A stretch of 35,847 nt of DNA from Heliobacteriaceae bacterium (GCA_028707535.1 JAQWAU010000017.1:1-35847); one strand, 5' to 3'. Positions 26,154 through 35,448 are shown, counted from the first letter of the stretch. The notes: generated by a model not told the origin, from the letters alone. A program made the numbers and translations.

Positions 26154-26528
26154 ATGGCACGTATTGCCGGGGTCGATCTGCCCAGGGATAAGCGCATAGA
26201 AGTAGCGCTAACCTATATTTTCGGGATTGGGCGGTCAACTGCCCAGAAAATGCTCGCTGATTCCGGGATTAATTTTGATACTCGGACCCGGGATCTGACA
26301 GACGAGGAAATTGCCCGATTGCGGGAAATTATTGATAAAGAGTTGACGGTTGAGGGCGACCTGCGCCGTGAAGTTTCTCTGAACATTAAGCGGCTCATGG
26401 AAATCGGTTGTTATCGGGGATTGCGTCACCGGCGCGGGCTACCGGTGCGGGGGCAGCGGACCAAAACTAATGCCCGCACGCGCAAGGGTCCGGCCCGGAC
26501 GGTGGCCGGTAAAAAGAAAGCCAAATAA
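26154..26528 (+). CDS. rpsM: 30S ribosomal protein S13
   Basis: A head protein forming inter-subunit bridges and contacting P-site tRNA. The 124-residue product has [30 protein letters not shown], and the basic C-terminal [26 protein letters not shown] in order. ATG at 26154 gives the family start, although GGAGG (26136-26140) is 13 bases away; TTG at 26145, four bases from that site, is a possible alternative. Confidence 0.96.
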   Translation: MARIAGVDLPRDKRIEVALTYIFGIGRSTAQKMLADSGINFDTRTRDLTDEEIARLREIIDKELTVEGDLRREVSLNIKRLMEIGCYRGLRHRRGLPVRGQRTKTNARTRKGPARTVAGKKKAK

Positions 26529-26546
26529 AGGGGGGACGTCTAAACT

Positions 26547-26936
26547 ATGGCACGTCGCGTAACGCGCACCAAACGCAAAGAACGAAAAAATGTCGACCGG
26601 GGTGTGGCCCATATCAAGTCCACCTTCAACAACACGATTGTGACGATTACGGATACCACCGGGGCTACCTTGTCCTGGGCTTCGGCGGGCGTTCTCGGCT
26701 TTAAAGGGTCGCGGAAATCTACCCCCTTTGCCGCCCAAATGGCTGCGGAGGCGGCGGCCAAGGAGGCAATGGAGCACGGCTTACGGGAAGTTGAGTGTTT
26801 TGTCAAAGGGCCGGGGTCCGGCCGGGAAGCGGCAATTCGTTCCCTCCAGGCCGCCGGGCTGGAAGTAAACTCGATTAAAGATGTGACACCGATTCCACAC
26901 AATGGCTGCCGGCCGCCCAAACGCCGGCGCGTATAG
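26547..26936 (+). CDS. rpsK: 30S ribosomal protein S11
   Basis: A platform protein near the mRNA exit and E site. The 129-residue product has [42 protein letters not shown], and [19 protein letters not shown] at the C-terminus, the family signature. ATG at 26547 lies behind a GGGGGG tract. rpsD follows after 25 bases. Confidence 0.98.
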   Translation: MARRVTRTKRKERKNVDRGVAHIKSTFNNTIVTITDTTGATLSWASAGVLGFKGSRKSTPFAAQMAAEAAAKEAMEHGLREVECFVKGPGSGREAAIRSLQAAGLEVNSIKDVTPIPHNGCRPPKRRRV

Positions 26937-26961
26937 CCGGTCGGAGATAAGGAGGCGCAAG

Positions 26962-27594
26962 ATGGCACGTTATACGGGCCCTGTGTGCCGGCTTTGCCGG
27001 CGGGAAGGGGCCAAATTATATCTAAAAGGCGATCGCTGCTATACCGGTAAGTGTTCTGTCGATCGTCGCACCTATGTTCCGGGCCAACATGGCCAGGGCC
27101 GGCGACGGGGGAAGGTTTCCGAGTATGGTTTGCAACTGCGGGAAAAACAAAAGACCAGACGTATTTACGGTATATTGGAAGGCCAGTTTCGGGCTTACTT
27201 TAAAAAGGCCGAACGGCAAAAAGGAGTTACCGGGGAAAACCTCTTGCGTTTATTGGAACGCCGTTTAGATAACGTAGTGTTTCGTTTGGGTTTTGCCCGT
27301 TCCCGAAATGAAGCTAGGCAAATGGTGCTGCATAATCATTTCACCCTTAACGGCCGCAAAGCAAATGTTCCATCGATTCAACTGCGGGTTGGTGATGTGG
27401 TGCAAATCAAGGAAAAAAGTAAAGATATGCCCTTGTTGCAAGAAATCATCGCCGGTTTGGGCCAAAAGGCATCACCTGTATGGCTTGATCTTGATGTTAA
27501 CAATTTGTCCGGCCGGGTACTTGCTTTCCCCAACCGTGAAGATATCGATACTAATGTTCAGGAACATCTCATTGTCGAGTTGTACTCCCGTTAA
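26962..27594 (+). CDS. rpsD: 30S ribosomal protein S4, zinc-binding form
   Basis: A primary 16S rRNA binder that nucleates 30S assembly. Cysteines at residues 9, 12, 26 and 31 (CRLC and CYTGKC) form the N-terminal zinc site of the C+ type. [27 protein letters not shown] marks the S4 domain. The product has 210 residues. ATG at 26962 follows AAGGAGG; the in-frame start at 26902 inside rpsK is rejected. In B. subtilis S4 is autoregulated and encoded elsewhere, whereas here rpsD sits in the alpha operon. Confidence 0.97.
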   Translation: MARYTGPVCRLCRREGAKLYLKGDRCYTGKCSVDRRTYVPGQHGQGRRRGKVSEYGLQLREKQKTRRIYGILEGQFRAYFKKAERQKGVTGENLLRLLERRLDNVVFRLGFARSRNEARQMVLHNHFTLNGRKANVPSIQLRVGDVVQIKEKSKDMPLLQEIIAGLGQKASPVWLDLDVNNLSGRVLAFPNREDIDTNVQEHLIVELYSR

Positions 27595-27638
27595 GCATTC
27601 CGGTCGGCCGGATGTCGAAAAGGAGGCTGCCTAGGTTA

Positions 27639-28586
27639 ATGTTGGAAATCGAAAAACCGAAGATCGAATGTGTCGCGCGCAGCGAGGACCTTAGGTATGG
27701 GAAATTTGTGGTTGAACCCTTGGAGCGTGGCTACGGAATTACCCTCGGTAATTCCCTGCGCCGAATCCTGTTGTCCTCGATGCCTGGCGCTGCCGTAACT
27801 TCGGTAAAGATCGACGGGGTCCTCCATGAATTTTCCTCCATCCCTGGGGTGGTTGAGGATACAACCGACATTATACTTAACTTAAAAATGTTGGCGCTTA
27901 AAATGCACGTAGATGAACCACGAACAATCCGGATTGAGGCGGAAGGGGAAGGCCTGGTTTGCGCTAAGGACATTATTAGCGGAGCAGATGTGGAAATCCT
28001 TAACCCGGATTTGGTGATTGCCACCCTCGATAAAGATGGCCGGCTGTTTATGGAGATTACGGTAGAGAAAGGCCGGGGTTATGTTTCGGCCAACAAAAAT
28101 AAAAAATCGGATCATGTGATCGGGGTTATTCCGGTTGATTCGGTTTTTGCCCCGGTACTCAAAGTCAACTATTGGGTAGAAGACACCCGGGTGGGGCAGG
28201 TTATCGACTACGATAAACTGGTGTTGGAATTGTGGACCGATGGCAGCATCGGCCCGGAGGAGGCTACTAGTTTATCGGCCAAGATTCTGAGTGAACATCT
28301 AAAATTGTTTATGGGCCTAACCGATAACAGCGAAAACGTCGAAATAATGGTAGAAAAAGAAGAAACACCGCAAGATAAGTTGTTGGAGATGACGATCGAA
28401 GAACTGGACCTTTCCGTGCGTTCGTTTAATTGTCTGAAACGGGCCGGGATCAATACCGTTGGCGATCTGGTTATGAAGACCGAGGAAGACATGATCAAGG
28501 TGCGCAATTTAGGACGCAAGTCCTTGGAAGAGGTAGACAACAAGCTGGCCAGTTTGGGATTAGCTTTACGCAAAGCAGATGAATAA
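27639..28586 (+). CDS. rpoA: DNA-directed RNA polymerase subunit alpha
   Basis: The dimerising scaffold of RNA polymerase. The N-terminal domain has [25 protein letters not shown] and [22 protein letters not shown]; the C-terminal domain from about residue 245 has [20 protein letters not shown] and [15 protein letters not shown], the UP-element contact helices. The product has 315 residues. ATG at 27639 gives the usual [10 protein letters not shown] start, though the AGGAGG (27621-27626) is 12 bases away; an ATG at 27612 precedes that site. Confidence 0.98.
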   Translation: MLEIEKPKIECVARSEDLRYGKFVVEPLERGYGITLGNSLRRILLSSMPGAAVTSVKIDGVLHEFSSIPGVVEDTTDIILNLKMLALKMHVDEPRTIRIEAEGEGLVCAKDIISGADVEILNPDLVIATLDKDGRLFMEITVEKGRGYVSANKNKKSDHVIGVIPVDSVFAPVLKVNYWVEDTRVGQVIDYDKLVLELWTDGSIGPEEATSLSAKILSEHLKLFMGLTDNSENVEIMVEKEETPQDKLLEMTIEELDLSVRSFNCLKRAGINTVGDLVMKTEEDMIKVRNLGRKSLEEVDNKLASLGLALRKADE

Positions 28587-28618
28587 TCAATTTACCCTGC
28601 CGCAAAGGAGGGATGGAT

Positions 28619-28957
28619 GTGTCCTATCGCCAATTTGGCCGCAACACCCACCACCGCCGGGCAATGTTGCGGAACATTGTGACCGCATTGTTAAAGAACG
28701 GGAAGATTAAGACGACTGAAGCCAAGGCGAAAGATCTGCGTAGGATCGCGGAAAAGATGATTACCTATGGCAAGCGTGGCGACTTGCATGCCCGGCGTTT
28801 AGCCCTGGCTTATTTGGAAGAAGAAGCTGTGGTTACCAACTTGTTTGAAGCCGTTGCGCCGAAATATGCCGACCGGCAAGGTGGTTATACCCGGCTGGTT
28901 AAGGTCGAAAATCGCCGGGGTGACGCTGCTCCCATGTGTATCGTGGAGCTGGTGTAA
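28619..28957 (+). CDS. rplQ: 50S ribosomal protein L17
   Basis: A 50S protein near the tunnel exit. The 112-residue product has [41 protein letters not shown] and the C-terminal [22 protein letters not shown] at 28619 lies seven bases after GGAGG (28607-28611); the ATG at 28613 is in frame but too close to that site. It ends the r-protein run; the ECF genes follow 13 bases later. Confidence 0.97.
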   Translation: MSYRQFGRNTHHRRAMLRNIVTALLKNGKIKTTEAKAKDLRRIAEKMITYGKRGDLHARRLALAYLEEEAVVTNLFEAVAPKYADRQGGYTRLVKVENRRGDAAPMCIVELV

Positions 28958-28970
28958 AGAAGATTAGTCT

Positions 28971-29867
28971 ATGGTGGTCGGGGGTATCCCGGCTTTCCTT
29001 TTCCCGGTAACCCAAGGGGGGGTTGCCCTGATTATTATAGAGAATGTGTCGTTTGCCTACCGAACCCAGTCGGGCGGGGAAACACCGGCTTTGCAAGGGG
29101 TCAATCTAACGGTCCGGCCTGGGGAATGGATTACGATTCTCGGGGCCAACGGCTCGGGAAAGTCGACCTTGGCCAAACACCTCAATGCGTTATTGCTGCC
29201 TGACGAGGGGCGGGTGACGGTTGAAGGTCTGGATACAGCCGACCGGACCAGCCTTTACGCGATCCGGCGGCTGGTGGGAATGGTATTTCAAAATCCGGAC
29301 AACCAGTTAGTCGCCCCGACGGTAGAGGAAGATGTGGCATTTGGTCCGGAGAACCTGGGGCTACCCCGGATGGAAATCAAAGCGCGGGTTGACCAGGCCT
29401 TAAAGGCGGTAGGCCTTTCGGCATTGCGGCACCGGCCGTCCCACTCGCTTTCGGGGGGGCAAAAACAATGCTTGGCGGTAGCGGGGGTACTCGCCATCGG
29501 CCCGAAGTATCTGGTTTTGGATGAGGCTACGGCGATGTTGGATCCGGCTGCCCGGCAGGAGGTGCTGGCGGTGGTCCGGCAGTTGCACCTTGCTTTCGGG
29601 ATGGGGGTCATTATGATTACCCACCTGATGGAAGAAGCAGTAACCGCCGACCGGGTGATCATAATGGGCCGGGGACGCATTCTGCTGGCTGGGGATCCGG
29701 ACTCGGTTTTCCGTCAGGTGGACTTATTGACCCAGGCTAACTTGGAATTGCCGCCGGTGGCAGAGTTGGCCTGCCGTTTGCACGGACAAGGAGTGCCCCT
29801 GGACCTGCCGGTCTTAACCCTGGAAAAGTTGGTGAGGGAGTTGTGCCGATTAAGATCCACCAGTTAA
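28971..29867 (+). CDS. ecfA1: ECF transporter ATPase EcfA1
   Basis: ATP-binding subunit of the energy-coupling factor module that powers vitamin and metal S-components. Walker A GANGSGKST lies near residues 58-66, followed by the Q-loop VFQNPDNQLV, the signature LSGGQKQ, Walker B YLVLDEATAMLD and the switch histidine in MITHLMEEA. The start is uncertain. ATG at 28971 lacks a good ribosome binding site and adds about 19 residues without family similarity. A CTG at 29028, eight bases after AAGGGGGG, would give the canonical MIIIENVSFAY. The 3' end overlaps ecfA2 by 25 bases. Confidence 0.92.
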   Translation: MVVGGIPAFLFPVTQGGVALIIIENVSFAYRTQSGGETPALQGVNLTVRPGEWITILGANGSGKSTLAKHLNALLLPDEGRVTVEGLDTADRTSLYAIRRLVGMVFQNPDNQLVAPTVEEDVAFGPENLGLPRMEIKARVDQALKAVGLSALRHRPSHSLSGGQKQCLAVAGVLAIGPKYLVLDEATAMLDPAARQEVLAVVRQLHLAFGMGVIMITHLMEEAVTADRVIIMGRGRILLAGDPDSVFRQVDLLTQANLELPPVAELACRLHGQGVPLDLPVLTLEKLVRELCRLRSTS

Positions 29868-30727
29868 ATTATGTTTACCAACTAGGCACCCCTTTGGCTC
29901 GCCAAGCCTTGTTCAACCTGGATTTAGCGATCCGGGAAGGGGAATTGGTAGGCATTATCGGCCGGACGGGTTCGGGTAAGTCCACCCTCATTCAGCACCT
30001 GAACGGGTTGCTCAAACCGACATCCGGTACGGTGGTTGTTGATGAGTTTGTGCTTACCGGCACCAAACGGGACCGCAATTTGTCGTACCGGGAACTGCGG
30101 CAACGGGTCGGGGTTGTCTTCCAGTATCCGGAACAACAACTTTTTGAAGAAACAGTATTTGATGATATCGCCTTCGGCCCCCGTAACCTGGGCCTGACCC
30201 CTGATGTGGTTGAGCGGCGGGTGCAACAGGCGTTGGAGATGGTCGGCTTAGAACCGGCGGAAATCGGTTCCCGGTCTCCACTCCAGTTAAGCGGGGGGCA
30301 AATGCGCCGGGTAGCCTTGGCCGGGGTGTTGGCGATGCATCCGCAAAAGATTGTCCTGGATGAACCAACTGCCGGCCTGGATCCGGGTAGCCGGGAGAGT
30401 ATTTTAGACCAAATTGTCGTGCTTAACCGGCGCTGGCGACTTACCGTAATCATCGTTAGCCACCAAATGGAAGAGGTGGCGCGATTGGCCGACCGCTTAT
30501 TTGTGCTGGATCAAGGCCGGGTAGTCCTCCAGGGCACACCGGCCGAGGTGTTTGGCGCCCCGGAGAAAGTGGCTGAGTTGGGTTTGGAATTGCCGGTTAC
30601 CGCCTGCTTGCTCCACCAGTTGCAGGGCCAGGGCTGGCCGGTGCGGACCGACATTTTTGAACCGGAAGCAGTGGTGGCGGAGATCGTGCGGGTGCTTGGA
30701 CTGCCCTTTGGTGGCGGTGAGGGGTAA
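29843..30727 (+). CDS. ecfA2: ECF transporter ATPase EcfA2
   Basis: The second ATPase of the ECF module, forming a heterodimer with EcfA1. The 294-residue product has GRTGSGKSTLIQHLNGLLKP (Walker A), VFQYPEQQLFEETVFDDIAFGP, LSGGQMRRVALAGVLAM (signature), IVLDEPTAGLDP (Walker B) and IIVSHQMEEVA (switch). The GTG start lies inside ecfA1 behind GAGGGAG, so translation is coupled. ecfT follows after 14 bases. Confidence 0.95.
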   Translation: MPIKIHQLNYVYQLGTPLARQALFNLDLAIREGELVGIIGRTGSGKSTLIQHLNGLLKPTSGTVVVDEFVLTGTKRDRNLSYRELRQRVGVVFQYPEQQLFEETVFDDIAFGPRNLGLTPDVVERRVQQALEMVGLEPAEIGSRSPLQLSGGQMRRVALAGVLAMHPQKIVLDEPTAGLDPGSRESILDQIVVLNRRWRLTVIIVSHQMEEVARLADRLFVLDQGRVVLQGTPAEVFGAPEKVAELGLELPVTACLLHQLQGQGWPVRTDIFEPEAVVAEIVRVLGLPFGGGEG

Positions 30728-30741
30728 AGGGGCGGAAGGTC

Positions 30742-31539
30742 ATGTTGAGGGATTTGGTGCTTGGCCAATACGTACCACTTGATTCGGCCGTGCACCGGTT
30801 GGATGCACGGACTAAAATCCTGTTAACGCTGATTTATTCCGTGGCCGTTTTCGTGTTGCCTACCTTACCGGCGGTAGCCTTGGCCGGGTTACCGGTGGTT
30901 TTGGGAACGGCGTTTTCCCGGCTTTCCCCGGCTTATCTGGTCCGGGGGCTCAAACCTTTGTGGCTCTTGGTGGTCTTTACTTTCCTGATGCACTTATTTA
31001 CGCCCGGGCAGGTGTTAGTGACCTGCGGGCCTTTTTCCGTGACGCTGGAGGGCGTTAGCCAAGGGCTGCTGGTGGCTTTACGCCTGGTATGGTTGGTAAC
31101 TGTGGCCTCGCTATTGACTTTGACTACTTCACCGATTGCCCTGACCGATGGCTTGGAGCGGCTGCTGGCACCGGCCAAGGCCGTTAAAGTTCCGGTGCAT
31201 GAATTAGCGATGATGACCACAATTGCTTTGCGGTTTGTACCCACTTTGCTTGAGGAAACGGAAAAAATCATGAAGGCGCAAACCGCCCGGGGCGCTGATT
31301 TTGAAAGCCGGAGCCTGATCCGCCGGGTACGCAGTGTAGTGCCGCTCCTGGTGCCCCTGTTATTTTCCGCCTTTCGCCGGGCGGAAGAGCTGGCGATGGC
31401 CATGGAAGCCCGCTGTTACCGCGGGGGAGTCGGCCGGACCAGTTTCCGGGAAGCTTATATGGGCAAAACGGATTGGGGGGTGCTGGGCGCCGGTGGCGGT
31501 TTTTTAATCCTAGCGGTGGTTTGGCGGTGGGGGGGATGA
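30742..31539 (+). CDS. ecfT: ECF transporter transmembrane subunit EcfT
   Basis: Integral membrane scaffold that couples the two ATPases to exchangeable S-components. The 265-residue product starts LGQYVPLDSAVHRLDARTKIL, a family hallmark, and has several hydrophobic segments in the first two thirds (for instance near residues 30-60, 70-90 and 105-130). The two coupling-helix motifs are visible as MKAQTARGADF and MAMEARCYRGG. ATG at 30742 lies behind GCGGAAGG. No S-component gene lies in the window, so this is the shared (group II) module. Confidence 0.93.
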   Translation: MLRDLVLGQYVPLDSAVHRLDARTKILLTLIYSVAVFVLPTLPAVALAGLPVVLGTAFSRLSPAYLVRGLKPLWLLVVFTFLMHLFTPGQVLVTCGPFSVTLEGVSQGLLVALRLVWLVTVASLLTLTTSPIALTDGLERLLAPAKAVKVPVHELAMMTTIALRFVPTLLEETEKIMKAQTARGADFESRSLIRRVRSVVPLLVPLLFSAFRRAEELAMAMEARCYRGGVGRTSFREAYMGKTDWGVLGAGGGFLILAVVWRWGG

Positions 31540-32285
31540 ACGGGCGGCGGATTAAACTTATTGTGGCATATGACGGCACTAATTATCATGGTTTTCAAAC
31601 CCAAGGAAATCCCTACCTACCGACCATCCAGGATGAACTGGCTAAGGCGGTCAGGCAACTGACCGGGGAAACGGTTAAAATTACGGGGGCCGGCCGCACC
31701 GACGCCGGGGTTCACGCCCGGGGGCAGGTGGTGGATTTTTTGACGGTTTCCCGGATCCCGGATGAACGGTTTTCGCTGGCCATGAATGCCTTGCTGCCCC
31801 GGGACATAGCCGTTACGGCGGCCAAAACGGTAGACCCGGATTTCAATGCGCGTTTTGCCGCGGCAGGGAAGCATTACCGTTACACGATCTTAAATCAACG
31901 GGTACCATCACCGTTTCATCGCCGCTATTCTTTTCAGGTTTACCCGCCGTTGCGAGTGGCAGCCATGCAGGAAGCGGCGCAGCACTTGATCGGAACTCTA
32001 AATTTTCGGGCCTTTTGTGGTGCTGGTAGTACCGCAAGAACCTTTGTGCGCACTATTTGGTCCTGCCGGGTGACCCTCGGGGAGGAGAACCAATTGGTTT
32101 TGGATGTTACCGGTGACGGGTTTTTGCTGCACATGGTCCGGATTATTGCCGGTACCTTGGTGGCGGTGGGGAAAGGCAAGTTCTCCCCAGGGGATATCCC
32201 CCGGATTATCGCTTCCCGGGACCGCACAAAGGCTGGGATGACGGCACCGCCGCAAGGTTTGTGCTTGATGAAAGTTTGGTATTAG
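31536..32285 (+). CDS. truA: tRNA pseudouridine(38-40) synthase TruA
   Basis: Isomerises uridines 38-40 in the anticodon arm of tRNAs. The catalytic aspartate is Asp56 in GAGRTDAGVHARGQV. RIKLIVAYDGTNYHGFQ is the typical start, and FNARFAAAGKHYRYTI, AFCGAGST and GDGFLLHMVRIIAGTLV follow. ATG at 31536 overlaps the ecfT stop (ATGA), giving 249 residues; a longer frame from 31473 would lie inside ecfT and is rejected. A fresh promoter starts just after its stop. Confidence 0.95.
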   Translation: MNGRRIKLIVAYDGTNYHGFQTQGNPYLPTIQDELAKAVRQLTGETVKITGAGRTDAGVHARGQVVDFLTVSRIPDERFSLAMNALLPRDIAVTAAKTVDPDFNARFAAAGKHYRYTILNQRVPSPFHRRYSFQVYPPLRVAAMQEAAQHLIGTLNFRAFCGAGSTARTFVRTIWSCRVTLGEENQLVLDVTGDGFLLHMVRIIAGTLVAVGKGKFSPGDIPRIIASRDRTKAGMTAPPQGLCLMKVWY

Positions 32286-32289
32286 CGCC

Positions 32290-32318
32290 TTGACTTTCCT
32301 CACGTTGTCACCTAAAAT
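32290..32318 (+). promoter_or_regulatory. Sigma-A promoter of rplM-rpsI
   Basis: TTGACT (32290-32295), a 17-base spacer, then TAAAAT (32313-32318), close to consensus. It begins five bases after the truA stop and gives a leader of about 75 bases before rplM. Confidence 0.8.
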
Positions 32319-32324
32319 GTTAGA

Positions 32325-32399
32325 GTGAGTTTTTTTGCCGGGAGGTACTGTTGTTCCCCTATCCCCGGCAGGGTAGCAATCAACCCAAGGAGGTAACTC
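32325..32399 (+). ncRNA. Likely L13 (rplM) leader RNA element
   Basis: The short 5' leader of rplM contains TGCCGGG (32337-32343) and CCCGGCA (32364-32370), a perfect 7-bp stem enclosing AGGTACTGTTGTTCCCC-type sequence, followed by a loop-exterior AGGGTAG and the rplM ribosome binding site AAGGAGG. Position, size and stem match the L13 leader described in Firmicutes, a proposed autoregulatory element bound by L13. The class assignment is from memory of that family. Confidence 0.6.
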
Positions 32400-32834
32400 A
32401 TGCGTACATTCATGGCCAAGGCTGATGATATAAAACGCAAGTGGTTCATTATTGATGCCGCCGGGAAACCGTTGGGCCGGGTGGCTACGGAAGCAGCCCA
32501 CCTGTTGCGGGGTAAGCATAAGCCGATTTTTACCCCCCATGTGGATACTGGTGACCATATTATTATCATCAACGCCGGCAGTGTCGTATTGACCGGCGAT
32601 AAAGCCAACAAGAAGATGTATTTTCGCCATTCCGGTTATCCGGGTGGGGAGACATTGATTAATTACGGCACTTTGCTAAAGAACAAACCGGAGCGGATGA
32701 TGGAAAAAGCCGTCCGGGGCATGCTGCCCAAGAACAGGCTCGGGGAGCAAATGTACCGGAAACTTAAAGTTTACCGGGGCAACGAGCACCCCCATCAGGC
32801 GCAAAAACCGGAAGTTTGGCAGTTTGGTGAATAG
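32400..32834 (+). CDS. rplM: 50S ribosomal protein L13
   Basis: An early 50S assembly protein. The 144-residue product has [46 protein letters not shown] in order, and the signature [24 protein letters not shown] at 32400 lies behind AAGGAGG; an ATG at 32412 (MAKADD) is a minor alternative. It is transcribed with rpsI from its own promoter and leader. Confidence 0.98.
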   Translation: MRTFMAKADDIKRKWFIIDAAGKPLGRVATEAAHLLRGKHKPIFTPHVDTGDHIIIINAGSVVLTGDKANKKMYFRHSGYPGGETLINYGTLLKNKPERMMEKAVRGMLPKNRLGEQMYRKLKVYRGNEHPHQAQKPEVWQFGE

Positions 32835-32855
32835 AAGGGAGGTTAAGACCGCCCC

Positions 32856-33248
32856 ATGGCACAAGTCCAATACTTGGGAACTGGCCGGCGGAAAAAATCC
32901 GTAGCCCGCGTTCGTTTAGTACCGGGGGAAGGCAAGTTCCTGATTAATAGCCGTTCATTAATGGAATACTTCGGCAAACGGACATTGGAAATGATCATCC
33001 GCCAGCCGTTGCAATTGACCCAAACTGAGGGCCGTTTCGATGTATTATGCAATGTACATGGCGGGGGCACCACCGGACAGGCTGGTGCTGTCCGATTGGG
33101 CATCGCCCGGGCCTTATTGAAAGCGGACGAAAGTCTGCGTCCGGCTTTGAAACGAGCTGGTTTTCTGACGCGTGATCCGCGGGCCAAGGAAAGGAAAAAA
33201 TACGGCCTTAAAGCGGCTCGCCGCGCACCACAGTTTTCCAAACGGTAA
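32856..33248 (+). CDS. rpsI: 30S ribosomal protein S9
   Basis: A 30S head protein whose C-terminal arginine contacts P-site tRNA. The 130-residue product has [41 protein letters not shown] and ends [18 protein letters not shown], with the invariant KR tail. The ATG is about 12 bases after GGGAGG. An intrinsic terminator begins 43 bases past the stop. Confidence 0.98.
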   Translation: MAQVQYLGTGRRKKSVARVRLVPGEGKFLINSRSLMEYFGKRTLEMIIRQPLQLTQTEGRFDVLCNVHGGGTTGQAGAVRLGIARALLKADESLRPALKRAGFLTRDPRAKERKKYGLKAARRAPQFSKR

Positions 33249-33290
33249 ATGTGATCAAGATTGCCCAGTTTATGTCTGGACAGAGATTTG

Positions 33291-33333
33291 GCGAACCCTT
33301 ATGCTTAAAAAGAGGGTTCGCTGTTTGTTTTTT
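33291..33333 (+). terminator. Rho-independent terminator after rpsI
   Basis: GCGAACCC (33291-33298) pairs perfectly with GGGTTCGC (33314-33321) around a 15-base loop, followed by TGTTTGTTTTTT. It closes the rplM-rpsI unit. Confidence 0.85.
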
Positions 33334-33515
33334 AAAGCGGGTGCCGGCCCATATCCTACGTAGTTTTGCATATTTGGGGGCGGTAACATGTCAACAGTAA
33401 GGGAATATGCCTTGAATTTTGCTCATGCCCGGCAGGCCATTTCCGTTTTCGCCCTGGTGATCCAAAGTCAACATAGCGGCGACCCATTTTTTAGTTATTG
33501 CGGGAAGAACCGGTT
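33334..33515 (+). other. Gene-free leader region upstream of the chemotaxis gene
   Basis: Between the rpsI terminator and the next hairpin there is no recognisable gene. An ATG frame opens at 33388 behind GGGGGCGG but runs through the hairpin and into the chemotaxis gene in another frame, with no familiar sequence. I found no riboswitch class that fits and no convincing promoter pair, although the chemotaxis promoter ought to lie here or just after the hairpin. Confidence 0.4.
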
Positions 33516-33562
33516 AGCCGGCTGTTATGGTTTGTGGAACCATAACAGCCGGCTGTTTTTTT
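33516..33562 (+). terminator. Perfect 17-bp hairpin with T-run, upstream of the chemotaxis gene
   Basis: AGCCGGCTGTTATGGTT (33516-33532) and its exact reverse complement (33538-33554) flank a TGTGG loop, followed by G and seven T (33556-33562). By structure this is a strong intrinsic terminator. It lies 66 bases before the chemotaxis start and over 250 bases after rpsI, which already has a terminator, so it may be an attenuator in the chemotaxis leader or a second transcription stop. Confidence 0.75.
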
Positions 33563-33628
33563 ACCCTAGAAAGAGGAAGGCTGGAGTATTGGGGAAATTG
33601 GCAAAAAGACAGAAAGGGGAGTCAAAAA

Positions 33629-35332
33629 GTGAGGTTTACCATTGGGAAGAGAATGGGTTTGGGGTTCGGTGGGGTGATTTTGTTGCTGGGTGTGATGGCA
33701 ATCGTCAGTGTGGTTAATTTTCAGTCCGCCAAAGACGGTTTAAACCAGGTCGAAACCACCTGTTTACCCCGTTACATTCAAGCCGAAAGTGTTGTAACTA
33801 ATGCGTGGATCCAGAGTGCCAGTATCCGGGGTTATCTTTTAACCGGGGAAGAACAGTATGTTGCGGATTTTCAAAAGGCTTTTCAGGATACCGATAAAGA
33901 TGTTCAGGACCTGATCGACACAGCTATGACCGAACGGGGTCGCAGTTTGGCCTTACAGGTTCGCCAGAATGCCACGGATTACCAGGGAATCTTACAGGCT
34001 AAAGTTCTTCCCCTGGTAAAGCAGGGTGATCGGGTGGCAGCAGTTGAAGTGAACCAAAAAGAGGTTGTTCCTTTGGTGCAGCAACTGATTGCCAATATTG
34101 AAGAGTACCGGGGGATTGTCGAAAACCAAATCACCCAGGAAACAAACAATGTCAGCACCAGTGCCGGTCAGGCGACGCTGACAGTGATCGTTTTAGCGGT
34201 TATCGCCCTGGTTGTGGCAATCATTGTTGCGGTTTTAATTTCCCGGGGAATTACCGTGCCTTTGGGCCGGGCAGTGGCTTATCTGGAGAAGGTGGCCGAT
34301 GGCGACTTATCGCAGAACGTAGCCAAGCAGTTTCTTGTCCGCACTGACGAGATCGGCGCCTTGACCAAAGCCCTGGCGAAAATGACCGGTGACTTACGCC
34401 AGGTGATGAGCCAGATCGGGCAAAACGCTCAGGAAGTGGCGGCGGCGAGCCAGCAGCTTTCCGCTACCACCCAGACGATCTCCGCCGATATGGAGGAAGT
34501 TACCGCTTCCACCGAAGAGATTTCCGCCGGACTGGAAGAGGTATCAGCATCCACCGAAGAGCTGAACGCCTCCGCTGAAGAGGTAGCCGCATCCGTAGAT
34601 ACGCTGGCCAAAGATGCCGCCGAAGGCAGTAAAAAAACCCAGGAAATCAAGGAACGGGCGATTAAGGTCCAAAATGATGCGGTGGATGCCCGGGAACAGA
34701 CCACCCAGTTGTATGAGGAAAAACAAGTCCGGGTTAAACAGGCGATCGAAGAGGCGAAAATTATTGAAGAAATATCAACCTTGGCCCAGACGATCGCGGT
34801 GATTGCCGACCAGACTAATCTGCTGGCTTTGAATGCGGCCATCGAAGCAGCCCGGGCCGGGGAGCAAGGGCGGGGATTTGCCGTGGTGGCCGACGAAGTC
34901 CGCAAGCTGGCGGAAAGCTCGGCCCAGACCGTGGGGGGAATTCAAGGCCTGACCAAGCAAGTCGAGGAATCCATCGGTAAACTGATCGCCAATGCGGATG
35001 AAATTTTACAGTTTATCAACAACCAGGTTTTACGGGATTATGATCTATTGGTCGGGGTGGGAAAAGAATATGAGGAAGAAGCCGGGACGTTTGCCGCTTT
35101 AGCCGAAAAGGTTCATACGATGAGCGACCAAATCCTCCAGGCGGTGAACGAAATGACCGGTGCCGTTACCCAGGTGGCAACGACGATGAACGAAAGTGCC
35201 GCCGGAGCCCAAGAAATTGCCAAAGGTGTTGACCATACCGGCCAGTCGGTCGTCCAGACGGCAGCCACAGCCAACCAACTTGCCCAAAATGCGGAAAAAA
35301 TGAACAGCCTGGTCCAACAGTTTAAGCTGTAA
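33629..35332 (+). CDS. Methyl-accepting chemotaxis protein
   Basis: A transmembrane chemoreceptor that signals to CheA/CheW. The 567-residue layout is: membrane segment about 9-30; extracytoplasmic region about 31-182, mostly helical and resembling a four-helix-bundle sensor with no evident ligand motif; second membrane segment 183-205; HAMP about 206-258; then a long cytoplasmic coiled coil. The signalling tip is the conserved stretch from [13 protein letters not shown] through [24 protein letters not shown] (about 392-429). No CheR-binding pentapeptide is seen at the C-terminus (LVQQFKL). GTG at 33629 lies seven bases after AAGGGGAG; a frame extending to 33527 would overlap the hairpin and is rejected. 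No other chemotaxis genes are nearby. Confidence 0.93.
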   Translation: MRFTIGKRMGLGFGGVILLLGVMAIVSVVNFQSAKDGLNQVETTCLPRYIQAESVVTNAWIQSASIRGYLLTGEEQYVADFQKAFQDTDKDVQDLIDTAMTERGRSLALQVRQNATDYQGILQAKVLPLVKQGDRVAAVEVNQKEVVPLVQQLIANIEEYRGIVENQITQETNNVSTSAGQATLTVIVLAVIALVVAIIVAVLISRGITVPLGRAVAYLEKVADGDLSQNVAKQFLVRTDEIGALTKALAKMTGDLRQVMSQIGQNAQEVAAASQQLSATTQTISADMEEVTASTEEISAGLEEVSASTEELNASAEEVAASVDTLAKDAAEGSKKTQEIKERAIKVQNDAVDAREQTTQLYEEKQVRVKQAIEEAKIIEEISTLAQTIAVIADQTNLLALNAAIEAARAGEQGRGFAVVADEVRKLAESSAQTVGGIQGLTKQVEESIGKLIANADEILQFINNQVLRDYDLLVGVGKEYEEEAGTFAALAEKVHTMSDQILQAVNEMTGAVTQVATTMNESAAGAQEIAKGVDHTGQSVVQTAATANQLAQNAEKMNSLVQQFKL

Positions 35333-35341
35333 GCCGCGACC

Positions 35342-35364
35342 AGACACGGGGACGTTTCGGCTGT
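35342..35364. repeat. Degenerate copy of the ACGGGGACG-type repeat
   Basis: GACACGGGGACGTTTCGGCTGTC resembles the reverse orientation of the repeats at 35407 and 35588 (ACACGGGGACGG...CTCC), with several differences. It begins ten bases after the chemotaxis stop codon. Confidence 0.4.
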
Positions 35365-35406
35365 CTTGCAGGTTGGGCCATTGCCCGACGCTCCCGGCCT
35401 GTGCGG

Positions 35407-35448
35407 GTGACAGGAGATCCGTCCCCATGACAGGGGACAGTTCTCCTG
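35407..35448. repeat. GACAGGAGATCCGTCCCC repeat with inverted second half
   Basis: The unit GTGACAGGAGATCCGTCCCC is followed by a near-complementary arm: CAGGAGATCCGTCCCC (35411-35426) pairs with GGGGACAGTTCTCCTG (35433-35448), two mismatches in 16. Short repeats of this kind ('ACGGTTCTCCTGTC') are, as I recall, common between genes in Pelotomaculum- and Desulfotomaculum-type genomes. Confidence 0.65.

Noticed and set aside
33334-33560. c-di-GMP-I riboswitch before the chemotaxis gene
   Set aside because: The TTAGCCGG text hints at the class, but the conserved CAAACC and CGCAAAGCC segments are not present in order.
33388-33717. Plus-strand frame of 109 residues upstream of the chemotaxis gene
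   Set aside because: It has a fair ribosome site but runs through the terminator-like hairpin and into the chemotaxis gene in another frame, with no recognisable sequence. At most its first codons could be a leader peptide.
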